Source: Flavobacteriaceae bacterium (lineage in GTDB: Bacteria; Bacteroidota; Bacteroidia; Flavobacteriales; Flavobacteriaceae). From it: DNA of 64,000 bases. Under the pieces are notes generated by a model, which saw nothing but the letters and a program-made list of their open reading frames with translations, had not been told where the DNA came from and did not search any database. The translations under genes and the position numbers were made by a program. Positions 44,302-53,348 of this stretch are shown here, in pieces; within the stretch, counting starts at the first letter, position 1, and each line of letters starts with the position of its first letter. Where the stretch lies: contig JAQWGN010000003.1 of assembly GCA_029238215.1 (NCBI GenBank), positions 1 through 64,000 on the forward strand. Direction: 5' to 3'.

Positions 44302-46146
44302 ATGTGTGGAATCGTTGGATATATTGGAAATAGAGAAGCTTATCCTATTATTGTAAAAGGATTGAAGCGGCTTGAATACAGAGGATACGATAGCGCAGGA
44401 ATTACGCTGTTTGGCAAGGCTGGAAAAACGTTTAAAACAAAAGGCAAAGTAGCTGATTTGGAGCGTATAGCAGGTAACAATAACAACGCCGGAAACACGT
44501 TAGGTCTTGGACATACACGCTGGGCAACTCACGGAATACCCTCAGATCATAATGCACACCCGCACCTGTCAAATACAGGGAGAATTTCCATCGTACACAA
44601 CGGAATCATCGAAAATTACGCTTCGCTAAAGAAGATTCTTACTGAAAATGGCTATAGCTTTAAATCCGATACCGATACGGAGGTTTTAGTAAATTTAATT
44701 GAATACATTAAGCTTTCGCAAGACGTTAAAATAGGTCGGGCGGTACAAATTGCACTTAATCAAGTGATAGGCGCTTATGCCATTGCTGTTTTTGACTTAG
44801 ACCGTCCCGAAGAAATTGTAGTTGCAAAGCTTGGAAGCCCGTTGGCTATTGGTCTTGGAACAGATGAATATTTTATTGCTTCAGATGCTTCACCCTTTAT
44901 TGAATATACCAACCGTACCATATATCTTGATGATAATGAAATGGCAGTAATTTCTAGGGATAAAGGATTTAAAATGTACTCCATTACAAGTGATAAGGCA
45001 TTAACTCCTAAGATTCAAGAGATCCAATTGTCGCTTGAAAAAATTGAAAAAGCCGGTTATGATCACTTTATGTTAAAAGAAATACATGAGCAACCCACAG
45101 CAATTACAGACACTTTTAGAGGACGCTTGCTTATAGATAAGCATACAATAAACATATCTGGCATTGAGCAACATTTAGATGTTTTTAAAAATGCTGAGCG
45201 GATTACTATAGTAGCTTGTGGAACTTCGTGGCATGCAGGTTTGGTAGCAGAATACCTCTTTGAAGATGCTGCTCGGATCCCTGTTGAAGTGGAATACGCT
45301 TCTGAGTTTCGTTACAGAAACCCCGTGATAAATAAGGGGGATATTGTTATTGCGATTTCTCAGTCGGGTGAAACGGCAGATACACTGGCTGCTATTAAAC
45401 TTGCTAAAGAAAAAGGTGCTTTTGTATTTGGTATTTGTAATGTGGTGGGTTCTTCAATCGCTCGTGAAGCAGACTCTGGCGCATACACCCATGCAGGGCC
45501 TGAGATAGGAGTTGCTTCTACAAAAGCATTTACAACACAGCTTACGCTAATTACCATGATGGGGCTACGACTTGGACAGCTTCGTGGAACAATCTCAAGT
45601 CAAGATTTTGAACGTGTGGGGAAACAACTCACAAAACTTCCTAAGCTCATTGAAAGAGTCCTTAAATACGATTCGCTTATTCAAGAAATTGCTCGAGAAT
45701 ATAAAGACGCTACAAACTTTTTGTATTTGGGTAGGGGGTACAATTTCCCTGCTGCCTTAGAAGGCGCCTTAAAACTTAAAGAGATATCGTATATCCATGC
45801 CGAAGGCTACCCTGCTGCAGAAATGAAACATGGTCCCATAGCATTAATTGATGAAAACATGCCCGTGGTGGTTATCGCCACAAATAAAGGACATTATGAA
45901 AAAATTGTAAGTAACGTTCAGGAGATAAAATCTAGAAATGCAAAGATTATTGCCATTGTTAGCAAAGGAGATGAGAGCGTAAAATTGCTATCCGATCATG
46001 TGATTGAAATTCCAGAAATCACAGAATCTCTAGTGCCTATTTTAGCATCTGTACCTCTTCAGTTATTGTCATATCACATAGCTATAATGCGCGGATGTAA
46101 TGTGGATCAACCTAGAAATTTAGCAAAATCCGTTACCGTAGAATAA
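44302..46146 (+). CDS. glmS: glucosamine--fructose-6-phosphate aminotransferase
   Basis: The 614-residue enzyme starts with the autoprocessed N-terminal Cys (MCGIVGYIGNREAYPI), then RLEYRGYDSAGI and LGHTRWATHG of the glutaminase domain (1-240). Two SIS domains follow, with ACGTSWHAG, SQSGETADTLAA and the C-terminal LAKSVTVE. GlmS makes glucosamine-6-phosphate for peptidoglycan and LPS. The stop overlaps the ATG of the next gene by one base. No glmS ribozyme pattern was seen in the 213-base leader. Confidence 0.96.
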   Translation: MCGIVGYIGNREAYPIIVKGLKRLEYRGYDSAGITLFGKAGKTFKTKGKVADLERIAGNNNNAGNTLGLGHTRWATHGIPSDHNAHPHLSNTGRISIVHNGIIENYASLKKILTENGYSFKSDTDTEVLVNLIEYIKLSQDVKIGRAVQIALNQVIGAYAIAVFDLDRPEEIVVAKLGSPLAIGLGTDEYFIASDASPFIEYTNRTIYLDDNEMAVISRDKGFKMYSITSDKALTPKIQEIQLSLEKIEKAGYDHFMLKEIHEQPTAITDTFRGRLLIDKHTINISGIEQHLDVFKNAERITIVACGTSWHAGLVAEYLFEDAARIPVEVEYASEFRYRNPVINKGDIVIAISQSGETADTLAAIKLAKEKGAFVFGICNVVGSSIAREADSGAYTHAGPEIGVASTKAFTTQLTLITMMGLRLGQLRGTISSQDFERVGKQLTKLPKLIERVLKYDSLIQEIAREYKDATNFLYLGRGYNFPAALEGALKLKEISYIHAEGYPAAEMKHGPIALIDENMPVVVIATNKGHYEKIVSNVQEIKSRNAKIIAIVSKGDESVKLLSDHVIEIPEITESLVPILASVPLQLLSYHIAIMRGCNVDQPRNLAKSVTVE

Positions 46147-46574
46147 TGAATAAGAAAAAAGCAGTTATCCTATCGGGATATTTTAACCCCATTCACAAAG
46201 GCCACCTAGAGTATTTTAATAATGCTAGGGCACTTGGCGATGCACTTTTTGTCATTGTCAACTCGGACCATCAAAGGGAGCTTAAAGGCAGTAAAGCATT
46301 TCAAAACGAGGAAGAACGATTATATATAGTATCCAATATCAAAGCGGTTGATAGAGCTATTCTTTCTATAGACTCCGATAGAACCGTGTGCGAGACGTTA
46401 AAAAAAATAGCAGAAGATTTTGGAAGCGAGTATGAACTTGCCTTTGCCAACGGTGGTGACCAAAACAACGATACCATTCCAGAGAAACCTGTTTGTGAAG
46501 CCGTTGGTATTACACTTGTAGACGGTTTGGGCGATAAGGTACAATCGAGTTCTTGGCTTCTCAATAAATTGTAA
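46146..46574 (+). CDS. cytidylyltransferase-family nucleotidyltransferase
   Basis: This 142-residue protein has the HxGH nucleotidyl-transfer motif in LSGYFNPIHKGHLEYFNNA and the later SSWLLNKL in place of the ISSTxIR-type motif. It resembles RfaE/HldE C-domains and glycerol-phosphate cytidylyltransferases. It is co-translated with glmS (TAATG overlap), so a role in an activated-sugar or envelope precursor pathway is plausible. The exact substrate is unknown. Confidence 0.8.
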   Translation: MNKKKAVILSGYFNPIHKGHLEYFNNARALGDALFVIVNSDHQRELKGSKAFQNEEERLYIVSNIKAVDRAILSIDSDRTVCETLKKIAEDFGSEYELAFANGGDQNNDTIPEKPVCEAVGITLVDGLGDKVQSSSWLLNKL

Positions 46575-46685
46575 ATCGCCTGCTGTTTTGGTCGTTTAAA
46601 CGCTGATCTTTTCAGACGGATATGTGTCCTTAATTGTGTTATTTCTCTTTTTAGAAGAATTAAATTAAAATGCGTAACTTTATGT

Positions 46686-46705
46686 TGTGAAACACTTGTT
46701 TCACA
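46686..46705. repeat. perfect inverted repeat upstream of a small transcription unit
   Basis: TGTGAAAC, four bases, then GTTTCACA: an eight-base perfect palindrome. It could be an operator or an RNA hairpin. It lies just before a TTGACC(46714)-15-TATAAT(46735) promoter-like pair. Confidence 0.5.
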
Positions 46706-46810
46706 TTCTATACTTGACCCGTGTGGACTGGGTTTATAATAGAGTCGCGGGTGGAGAGAACGCACCCGGATCAATCGTTACAATAAGTTTAACGCTAAAG
46801 ACTAGAAATC

Positions 46811-46888
46811 ATGAGCGATAAAATTATAGTAGCACTTGAGCATAATCAAGGTCACGCCGCAGCAATAGTTGCTGAGGAAAAAAAATGA
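46811..46888 (+). CDS. possible 25-residue small protein in a stand-alone unit
   Basis: ATG 46811 to TGA 46886-46888 encodes MSDKIIVALEHNQGHAAAI then VAEEKK. It is preceded by an A-rich leader (about 70 bases) with a hairpin GGGTG/CACCC near 46755-46773, and followed 21 bases later by a strong terminator. The compact promoter-hairpin-ORF-terminator layout suggests either a small protein gene or a dual RNA. I recognise no family, and such a short ORF can occur by chance. Confidence 0.4.
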   Translation: MSDKIIVALEHNQGHAAAIVAEEKK

Positions 46889-46910
46889 GCCCTGAGTTCA
46901 TTCAACATAA

Positions 46911-46938
46911 AACGGCTTTTTTAAAGCCGTTTTTTTTA
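46911..46938 (+). terminator. terminator of the small unit
   Basis: AACGGCTTT and AAAGCCGTT form a nine-base stem with a TTT loop, followed by seven T. It ends the small transcript before the DEAD-box gene. Confidence 0.88.
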
Positions 46939-47095
46939 TGCCATCTTAGACCGAATAGCAAGATGCCTATATTTAATGCATTATATTCCTAAGAGTTTGA
47001 AAATCAATATGCTATTAAAAGCAGCTAATAGCGAAGTGCAGCTCATTATATTTGAATAAAAGAGTAGAATCTAAGCCCCTTCCCAAAAATTAGGC

Positions 47096-47103
47096 TACTT
47101 TTG
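47096..47103 (+). promoter_or_regulatory. -7 box of the DEAD-box helicase gene
   Basis: TACTTTTG matches the consensus, nine bases before ATG 47113; the leader would be almost absent. It also rules against the TTG start at 47101, which lies inside the box. Confidence 0.55.
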
Positions 47104-47112
47104 CAAAATCTT

Positions 47113-48843
47113 ATGACAGACTTTTCATCACTGGGTATTCAGCCCATGCTCCTTGAAGCTATTGAGGCTTTAGGATTCCAATCGCCAACTGAGGTTCAAC
47201 AACAAGCCATTCCAATTTTATTGGAACAGGAAACAGATATTGTTGTCCTTGCACAAACAGGAACAGGTAAAACAGCAGCATTTGGATTACCGATGCTTCA
47301 ACGTATCGATGCAAATAGCCGCACTACACAAGGAATTGTTATTGCACCAACTCGAGAACTGTGTTTGCAAATTAGTAAAGAGCTTACAAAGTATGCATCA
47401 AAAATAAAAGGGCTACAGGTTGTTGCTATTTATGGTGGTGCAAGTATAAGCGATCAAGCTAGAGCAGTAAAGAAAGGGGCTCAGGTATTGGTAGCTACAC
47501 CAGGCCGAATGCAAGACATGATGCGTCGCAAGATGATAAATATCTCAGCTGTTGAGTATTGTGTGCTAGATGAGGCAGATGAAATGCTTAACATGGGCTT
47601 TAAGGAAGATATTACAAATATCCTTTCGCATACGCCTAATGAAAAATTAACATGGTTGTTCTCTGCAACGATGCCAAAGGAAGTAGCGCGTATTGCAAAA
47701 GAGTTTATGCGTAAGCCAAAGGAAGTTACCGTTGGGACAAAAAATTCAGCTTCAGCAAACATAAATCACGAGTACTATGTAGTAGCAGGGCGCGAACGTT
47801 ATAATGCACTTAAGCGTTTGTCCGATACACATCCAAACATTTATTCTATTGTTTTTTGCCGTACCAAACGCGATACCCAACGTGTTGCTGAAAAACTTAT
47901 CGAAGATGGCTATAACGCAGGTGCATTGCATGGAGATTTAAGTCAGAATCAACGTGACTTGGTAATGAAAGCCTTTCGTGCGAAACAAATTCAAACCTTG
48001 GTAGCAACTGATGTTGCCGCTAGGGGAATTGATGTGGATAACATCTCTCACGTGATACACTATCAATTGCCAGACGAAATAGAAACATACACCCACCGTA
48101 GTGGCCGAACAGGAAGGGCCAATAGTCTTGGTACTTCTATGATTATTATGACTAAGGGTGAGATTGGTAAGATTCGCAGTTTAGAGCGTATCATTAATGC
48201 TAAAATTGCTCATCAAAATCTTCCCGATGTAACGAATATTCTAAATCAGCAATTAAATTTCTTAGCGCAAAAAATAAAGGATTCAGAGATACATCCTGAT
48301 GTCGACGCACACCTAACGGAAGTGACCAATATTTTAGCGGATTTTAGTAAAGAAGAATTGGTACAGCGTTTAATGTCTATTGAGTTTACACGTTTACATG
48401 CCTATTACCAAAAACAATCCAATTCTGTGACTGCTCAGGACTCGTCTGAATCGGGCGGTGGTAGGAAAGCTAAGGACACCCGTTACTCCATAAATATTGG
48501 GAGTAGAGACAATTACGACTGGAAAAAGTTAAAAGCGTTTTTGAATAATTTTTTAGAGTTTCAAGAAGGGGATATCTATCACGTAGACGTCATGGATAAT
48601 CTTGCGTATTTCAACACGTCAACTGATAAGAAAGATACAGTTTTAGCAAAGTTTGAAGGGTATGCCATGGATGGTCGATCCATTAACGTACGCGTTACTG
48701 AAAAACGCGGACAGCACCTGCAAAACGGCGACGGATTCTCACGAGGGAAGAAGTCAAAAGGCGGATACGGAAAACGCTCTCAAGGTGGAGGAGACTCGTT
48801 TCGTTTTAAGAAAAAAGGCAATAGCCGCGGCAGAGGACGTTAA
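47113..48843 (+). CDS. DEAD-box RNA helicase with DbpA/CsdA-type RNA-binding domain
   Basis: This 576-residue protein has all helicase motifs: Q-motif SPTEVQQQAIP, AQTGTGKTAA, PTRELCLQ, DEADEMLNMGF, SATMP, TDVAARGIDVD and HRSGRTGR. After the core (about 1-370) come a dimerisation-like segment and a small RRM-like DbpA domain (YSINIGSRDNYDWKKLKAFLNNFLE, near 455-530). A Gly/Arg/Lys tail (KGGYGKRSQGGG) ends it. This matches CsdA/DeaD proteins that unwind RNA in ribosome assembly and cold adaptation. It is alone in its unit. Confidence 0.92.
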   Translation: MTDFSSLGIQPMLLEAIEALGFQSPTEVQQQAIPILLEQETDIVVLAQTGTGKTAAFGLPMLQRIDANSRTTQGIVIAPTRELCLQISKELTKYASKIKGLQVVAIYGGASISDQARAVKKGAQVLVATPGRMQDMMRRKMINISAVEYCVLDEADEMLNMGFKEDITNILSHTPNEKLTWLFSATMPKEVARIAKEFMRKPKEVTVGTKNSASANINHEYYVVAGRERYNALKRLSDTHPNIYSIVFCRTKRDTQRVAEKLIEDGYNAGALHGDLSQNQRDLVMKAFRAKQIQTLVATDVAARGIDVDNISHVIHYQLPDEIETYTHRSGRTGRANSLGTSMIIMTKGEIGKIRSLERIINAKIAHQNLPDVTNILNQQLNFLAQKIKDSEIHPDVDAHLTEVTNILADFSKEELVQRLMSIEFTRLHAYYQKQSNSVTAQDSSESGGGRKAKDTRYSINIGSRDNYDWKKLKAFLNNFLEFQEGDIYHVDVMDNLAYFNTSTDKKDTVLAKFEGYAMDGRSINVRVTEKRGQHLQNGDGFSRGKKSKGGYGKRSQGGGDSFRFKKKGNSRGRGR

Positions 48844-48863
48844 TAATCCAATGCTGAAAAATA

Positions 48864-49997
48864 TTAGATACTTTTTTTAGGCTTAATACGATAAATCCCT
48901 TCGTATTCTACAGCGATGTGTATAAAGCCATACGGCCCTATAATGACATCACGAACACGTCCAATACCATCGGCAATCTTTTCCCGAGCGACTACCTTGT
49001 TATCCTTAAGCGTAAGGCGTTCCAAGTACGACTTTTTTAGTGACCCAACCAACAGACTACCCTTCCAATCAGGGTATTTATTTCCAGTAACAAAGGCCAT
49101 GCCTGAAGCGGCTATGGAAGGGACCCAGTAATAAAGCGGTTGTTCCATCCCGGGTAGCGAACGCTTTTTTGTAATTGTTGTTCCTGTATAATTTTTCCCA
49201 TAGGTGATTTTTGGCCAGCCGTAATTTTTCCCAGCTTCAATAATGTTGATTTCATCCCCTCCCTTAGGGCCGTGTTCATGTTCCCAAACTTTGCCCGTAT
49301 CAGGGTGTAAGATTAAGCCTTGTGGGTTGCGATGTCCGAAAGAATAAATGGCTTCTTTTGCGGCATCAACCCCAACAAAGGGATTGTCTTCGGGTATACT
49401 TCCATCATCGTTTAAACGATAAATTTTCCCATTATCTCGTGTAATATCTTGCGGATTGACATCGCGCTGACCACGATCTCCAATAGAAAAATACAGATAA
49501 CCTTCGTTGTCAAAAACAATTCGAGACCCAAAATGCACCCCTTTTTTGGTATCGGGAGTAGCTTTGTAGAGCATGCGTACATCACGAAGCAAAGCACCTT
49601 TCAATAAGGCTGTATACAAGGCGGTATTTCCTCCAGAGGCATCATCATTTGGGGTAGCCATAGAGAAATAGAGACGGTTATTTTGTTCAAAATCAGGATG
49701 AAGCGCCAGCCCCATGAGTCCACCCTGACCACGTAAGTATGGCGTAGGAAGACCGGTAATTTCTTTTTTCTTTCCGTATTGGAATTGGATAAGCTTTCCT
49801 TCTTTTTCAGTGTATAACAGGCTGCCATTAGGCAGAAATACCATGCCCCAGGGAACTTCAACATCAGGAACTACCAGTTCTGTTGTGTATAACACTTCAG
49901 CAGGTGTTTTAATTGCGGGAGTGTTTTCTATCTGAGCGCAAGAAAGTTGCATCGAAAACATAAATGTGAAAGCAACAAGGGCAATCATATTCTTCAT
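48864..49997 (-). CDS. PQQ-dependent glucose/sorbosone dehydrogenase-like lipoprotein
   Basis: The ATG at 49997 gives 377 residues starting with a lipoprotein signal (LVAFTFMFSMQLSCAQ, lipobox LSC). The six-bladed propeller of soluble PQQ-dependent sugar dehydrogenases follows. WGMVFLPNGSLLYTEKEGKL, RIVFDNEGYLYFSIGDRGQ, GHRNPQGL and HEHGPKGGDEINII (cofactor and calcium site) are clear. Such Asd/YliI-type enzymes oxidise aldose sugars. It follows the TonB receptor gene by 31 bases, perhaps a functional pair. Confidence 0.88.
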   Translation of the reverse strand: MKNMIALVAFTFMFSMQLSCAQIENTPAIKTPAEVLYTTELVVPDVEVPWGMVFLPNGSLLYTEKEGKLIQFQYGKKKEITGLPTPYLRGQGGLMGLALHPDFEQNNRLYFSMATPNDDASGGNTALYTALLKGALLRDVRMLYKATPDTKKGVHFGSRIVFDNEGYLYFSIGDRGQRDVNPQDITRDNGKIYRLNDDGSIPEDNPFVGVDAAKEAIYSFGHRNPQGLILHPDTGKVWEHEHGPKGGDEINIIEAGKNYGWPKITYGKNYTGTTITKKRSLPGMEQPLYYWVPSIAASGMAFVTGNKYPDWKGSLLVGSLKKSYLERLTLKDNKVVAREKIADGIGRVRDVIIGPYGFIHIAVEYEGIYRIKPKKSI

Positions 49998-50028
49998 GAC
50001 CAATAATTTCTAGCTAATGTAATTAAAT

Positions 50029-51951
50029 TCAAAGTGCGTATTGCAGACGTACATAGTATTGACGTTCCGCGGCGGGTTCATAATATCGTCCTCCAAAGGC
50101 ATTAATACGGATGTTGTCATAATATTTGGTGTTTGTAAGGTTAGAGGCACCAATTGTAAGCATAACATTTTTATAGCTCTGTTGGGCATACAAATCACTC
50201 TTCCAAAAAGATGGAACAGAAATGGTGTTTTCACTATTTGTAAAACGGCTTCCCAAATAATTAATATTTACAGATACTATGGTCTTGCCAAATCTTTTTT
50301 GAAAGCTTGTAGCAAATTGATTTTTAGGTACATTGGGTAAGTCTAACGCATTTTCCGTTTCGTAAATACCATGGCTAAACGCAACTGCCAGATGCGCTGT
50401 TTTTTCGATTGTCCAAAGACCTTCCAGTTCAACACCACGCCGTTCTACACGACCGATATTGGCGTAAAATGTTTGACTAGGGAATGCTGCCAACTCGTAA
50501 GGAAGAATTTCGGCTTTTGTTGTGGTGTGAAATAGCGTAAGCGTAGCCGTTACACTTCTTTTTTTAATGGTAAAGCCAAGTTCTAGTTCACTCGATTTTT
50601 GAGGGTTTAGCGTTGTGTTAAAGCCTGTTTCACCAGTTGGGTTCGCTGAAAGCTCATTGAGAGAGGGCGTTTCAAATCCTGTACTATACCTTAAATAACT
50701 GCTTATCGTTTTACTCAGTTGACGATGTACTGCAATCATAGGGGAAAGTGCGGAAAGATCGATCCTTCCAGAATTATTATCCAATAAATCAACTGACTCG
50801 ATGCGGTGAATATCGCTACGAAGCGATCCTCTAAAGCGCCAAGCATGAAGATACATTTCAACAATTCCGTACGCCCCTAGGCTAAAAAACTGCTCTTTTT
50901 GATGGAGCGTTTGCGCTCCTTTGCTACCAAGTTCATTGTTAAACCGTTTTCGATTGTCTAGCTGTGCGCCTCCTTCAAAGCCATACTGCCATATCCAATG
51001 GTTTTTTCCACCATCCCTACGAGTTCCAAATCCAAAATAATTCCGACCAAGATCGATTTTCCCACTATTTGAAAAGGGAAGAAGTGCGTCTAAGTTTCTG
51101 TTGGCGTAAAAGGCATACGAATTCCAAGCCTGATGCTTCAATCGTACAGCGATGTAATGTTGCTTTACTCGTTCCCCAGACTGATACGTCATATTTGCCA
51201 CACGGGCTTGAGATCTTTTCTCTTTCACTTGTTCTAGCGTTAGCCCGCCAGCATCTCTTGCCAAAGGACTTGAAAAGAAGGAATAATCAAGAGTTAGCTG
51301 CTTGCTATTCGATAAGAGCATCTCATTTGACAAAGAAACCAAGTTGTTTTCATAAGCGCTCCATTCGCGATAGCCTGTTTGTTTTTTGTGAGCAATTATG
51401 GCACGGAACTTATTTTTTTCGCTAGACTCACTTATGGATGCTTCTATAGTTTTCAAGTCAAAGGACCCAAGCGTTGCGATCAGTTTTTTTTTGTTTGTTA
51501 TGGGTGCACTTTTCAGTAAGAGAACTCCGCCAGAAGCATTGCCGTACAAACCGCTCGATAGCCCTCGAATAACCGCAACGCCACCTAATTGCAATAATGG
51601 AATATGATCCAATTGGGCTTGTCCGTCAGGAGTGCTTATTGGAACTCCATCAAGGAGTACTTTTACCCCACGAATTCCAAATGCTGCTCGTGTACCAAAT
51701 CCACGGATTGAAATCCGGGTGTCTTGCGTAAAGTTTTGTTGGCTGCTTACAAATAAACTGGGTACAATGCCGAGTTGCTCGCCTATTTCTTGTTGGAGGA
51801 GGCCGCCTAGACTGTCTGAAACAAGCGTAAAACTTAGAGGACTTATCGGGCTATTGATACGTTGCGCAGTTAAAACAACCTCGCTGAGTTGTTGTATTTG
51901 ACTTTGTGCCAGTACGCTAGTGGCAAATAAAAGGAATCCAAGCCTACGCAT
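50029..51951 (-). CDS. TonB-dependent outer-membrane receptor
   Basis: ATG 51951 overlaps the rimM end by 8 bases and gives 640 residues with signal MRRLGFLLFATSVLAQ. A TonB-box-like LSEVVLTAQRI follows, then a plug (FTQDTRISIRGFGTRAAFGIRGVKVLLDGVPISTPDGQ, about 60-170). A 22-strand barrel with YLRYSTGFETPSLNELSANP and final YYVRLQYAL completes it. No SusC-type N-terminal domain is present, so it is of the siderophore, cobalamin or metal type rather than a SusC. The ligand is unknown. Confidence 0.9.
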   Translation of the reverse strand: MRRLGFLLFATSVLAQSQIQQLSEVVLTAQRINSPISPLSFTLVSDSLGGLLQQEIGEQLGIVPSLFVSSQQNFTQDTRISIRGFGTRAAFGIRGVKVLLDGVPISTPDGQAQLDHIPLLQLGGVAVIRGLSSGLYGNASGGVLLLKSAPITNKKKLIATLGSFDLKTIEASISESSEKNKFRAIIAHKKQTGYREWSAYENNLVSLSNEMLLSNSKQLTLDYSFFSSPLARDAGGLTLEQVKEKRSQARVANMTYQSGERVKQHYIAVRLKHQAWNSYAFYANRNLDALLPFSNSGKIDLGRNYFGFGTRRDGGKNHWIWQYGFEGGAQLDNRKRFNNELGSKGAQTLHQKEQFFSLGAYGIVEMYLHAWRFRGSLRSDIHRIESVDLLDNNSGRIDLSALSPMIAVHRQLSKTISSYLRYSTGFETPSLNELSANPTGETGFNTTLNPQKSSELELGFTIKKRSVTATLTLFHTTTKAEILPYELAAFPSQTFYANIGRVERRGVELEGLWTIEKTAHLAVAFSHGIYETENALDLPNVPKNQFATSFQKRFGKTIVSVNINYLGSRFTNSENTISVPSFWKSDLYAQQSYKNVMLTIGASNLTNTKYYDNIRINAFGGRYYEPAAERQYYVRLQYAL

Positions 51952-52477
51952 CTTTGGTATATAGATCAATGAGTCCTGGAGGTGTTTCAACTTCTACAAT
52001 ACTATGCGTTCTGTCTATTTTAAAAATGATTTCATCAACAATGGGGATAAGCGCTGTATTCCCATTGACATCAACTTCCAACGTTGCTTGTGCCGTGTGT
52101 TCATTTACATTAGTTACTTTTCCCAAAACCCCTAAGTTTTTATCATTTACCGTAAAACCAATGACTTCATGGTAATAGAATTTATTTCCTGTAAGGGTAG
52201 GGAGTTCAGAAAGGGGAAGGTATGCTTTGGCTTTTAAAATAAAATTGGCATCTTCTTCTGTTGACATATCTTCAAGCCTAAGCCGAAGTAGCCCCGGTTT
52301 GTGCATACTACATTTTTCCACATAATAGGGAATCAATGCGTTATTTATTAAGAGGAATATGCTTTCTAAGGCAGCATAACGATCTGGCTCATCGGTGTCG
52401 AGTTTCACCAATACTTCGCCTTTAAAACTGTATTTACTAACGACTGTACCTACAAAAAAACAGTCTTCAATATGCAT
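51944..52477 (-). CDS. rimM: ribosome maturation factor RimM
   Basis: The 177-residue protein starts EDCFFVGTVVSKYSFKGEVLVKLDTDEP, the RimM N-domain pattern. It has the PRC-barrel part KFYYHEVIGFTVNDKNLGVLGKV and LIPIVDEIIFKID. RimM binds S19 and helps 30S maturation. It follows rpsP by 8 bases, the usual order. Confidence 0.93.
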   Translation of the reverse strand: MHIEDCFFVGTVVSKYSFKGEVLVKLDTDEPDRYAALESIFLLINNALIPYYVEKCSMHKPGLLRLRLEDMSTEEDANFILKAKAYLPLSELPTLTGNKFYYHEVIGFTVNDKNLGVLGKVTNVNEHTAQATLEVDVNGNTALIPIVDEIIFKIDRTHSIVEVETPPGLIDLYTKDA

Positions 52478-52485
52478 AGGGTGGA

Positions 52486-53196
52486 TTACTCAGCAGCTTT
52501 CTCTGAATCTTCTTCTGTAGTTTCCTCAGCAGCAGGAGCCTCTTCAGCAACAGCTTCAGTAGCTTCTTCAGCGGCAGGAGCCTCTTCAACAACAGCTTCA
52601 GTAGTTTCTTCAGCGGCAGGAGCCTCTTCAGCAACAGCTTCTGTAGTTTCTTCAGCACCAGGAGCTTCCTCAGCTTGTGCTTCAGCAGCAGCAGCTTCTT
52701 CAGCTTGTGCTTCAGCGGCAGCAGCCTCGGCAGCAGCGGTATCTATTGCAGCTTGTGCATCAACTTTACGTTTTTCGCTAACTTCTTTTTCTGCAGCAAG
52801 AACTTTAGCTTTTTCATCGGCTTTAGATTTCGCTAAAGCGTCTATTTTGACATCATTTCGAGATGCTTTTTCAGCTACCCATGCAGTAAATTTAGTTTCT
52901 ACATCTTCTTCTGTATGCGCTCCTTTACGCACACCGCTAACAAGGTGATTTTTTAAAAGTGCACCAGTCTCTGAAAGTAAATTACGAGCTGTATCTGTGG
53001 GTTGAGCTCCATTTTGAAGCCAATTCACAGCACGATCGATGTTAATATTTACTGTAGCAGGATTGGTGTTTGGATTGTAAGTACCTATTTTTTCGAGGTA
53101 ACGACCATCACGTTTTGAACGAGCGTCTGCAGCTACTACCCAATAGAAGGGTTTTCCTTTTTTACCGTGGCGTTGAAGTCTAATTTTTACTGACAT
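52486..53196 (-). CDS. rpsP: ribosomal protein bS16 with long Ala/Glu repeat tail
   Basis: Residues 1-80 are ordinary bS16 ([58 protein letters not shown]). It is extended to 236 residues by a lysine-rich helix (about 85-150) and an Ala/Glu-rich tail with four near-copies of a 14-residue unit like [14 protein letters not shown] (42 bases each). Flavobacterial S16 proteins are often long, but the repeat number is probably variable. The promoter upstream is a perfect housekeeping match. Confidence 0.94.
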   Translation of the reverse strand: MSVKIRLQRHGKKGKPFYWVVAADARSKRDGRYLEKIGTYNPNTNPATVNINIDRAVNWLQNGAQPTDTARNLLSETGALLKNHLVSGVRKGAHTEEDVETKFTAWVAEKASRNDVKIDALAKSKADEKAKVLAAEKEVSEKRKVDAQAAIDTAAAEAAAAEAQAEEAAAAEAQAEEAPGAEETTEAVAEEAPAAEETTEAVVEEAPAAEEATEAVAEEAPAAEETTEEDSEKAAE

Positions 53197-53243
53197 ATCA
53201 AATTAAATTTTGGGGGTGCGAAACCCTGGTTATTAATGCGGAG

Positions 53244-53274
53244 CAAAAGTACACTATTTTTTGTTTTCACCAAA
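53244..53274 (-). promoter_or_regulatory. rpsP-rimM promoter, full -33/-7
   Basis: On the minus strand TTTG (53274-53271), 19 bases, then TACTTTTG (53251-53244): the ideal Bacteroidota arrangement. The leader before the S16 ATG is about 40 bases. Confidence 0.8.
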
Positions 53275-53348
53275 CGTTAATAACTTCATGCTACTTCCTG
53301 TTTTAATTCGAGTACAACTTCGCTAAATTAGTAGGCTAATCCAAAGGC

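Noticed and set aside
46301-46774. 157-codon minus-strand frame over the nucleotidyltransferase gene and the following gap
   Set aside because: Runs opposite a gene with an HxGH motif; low-complexity composition and no start-site signals.
46811-46888. tmRNA-like tag reading frame
   Set aside because: No tRNA-Ala-like ends pair around it, and the sequence does not end in the ALAA-type tag known for Bacteroidota.
52495-52740. Possible CRISPR-like or satellite repeat
   Set aside because: The 42-base repeats are in frame, without unique spacers, and encode the S16 tail.
52472-52948. Ala/Ser-rich plus-strand frame opposite S16
   Set aside because: Simply the reverse of the Ala/Glu repeat tail of rpsP, which has a perfect promoter and conserved core.
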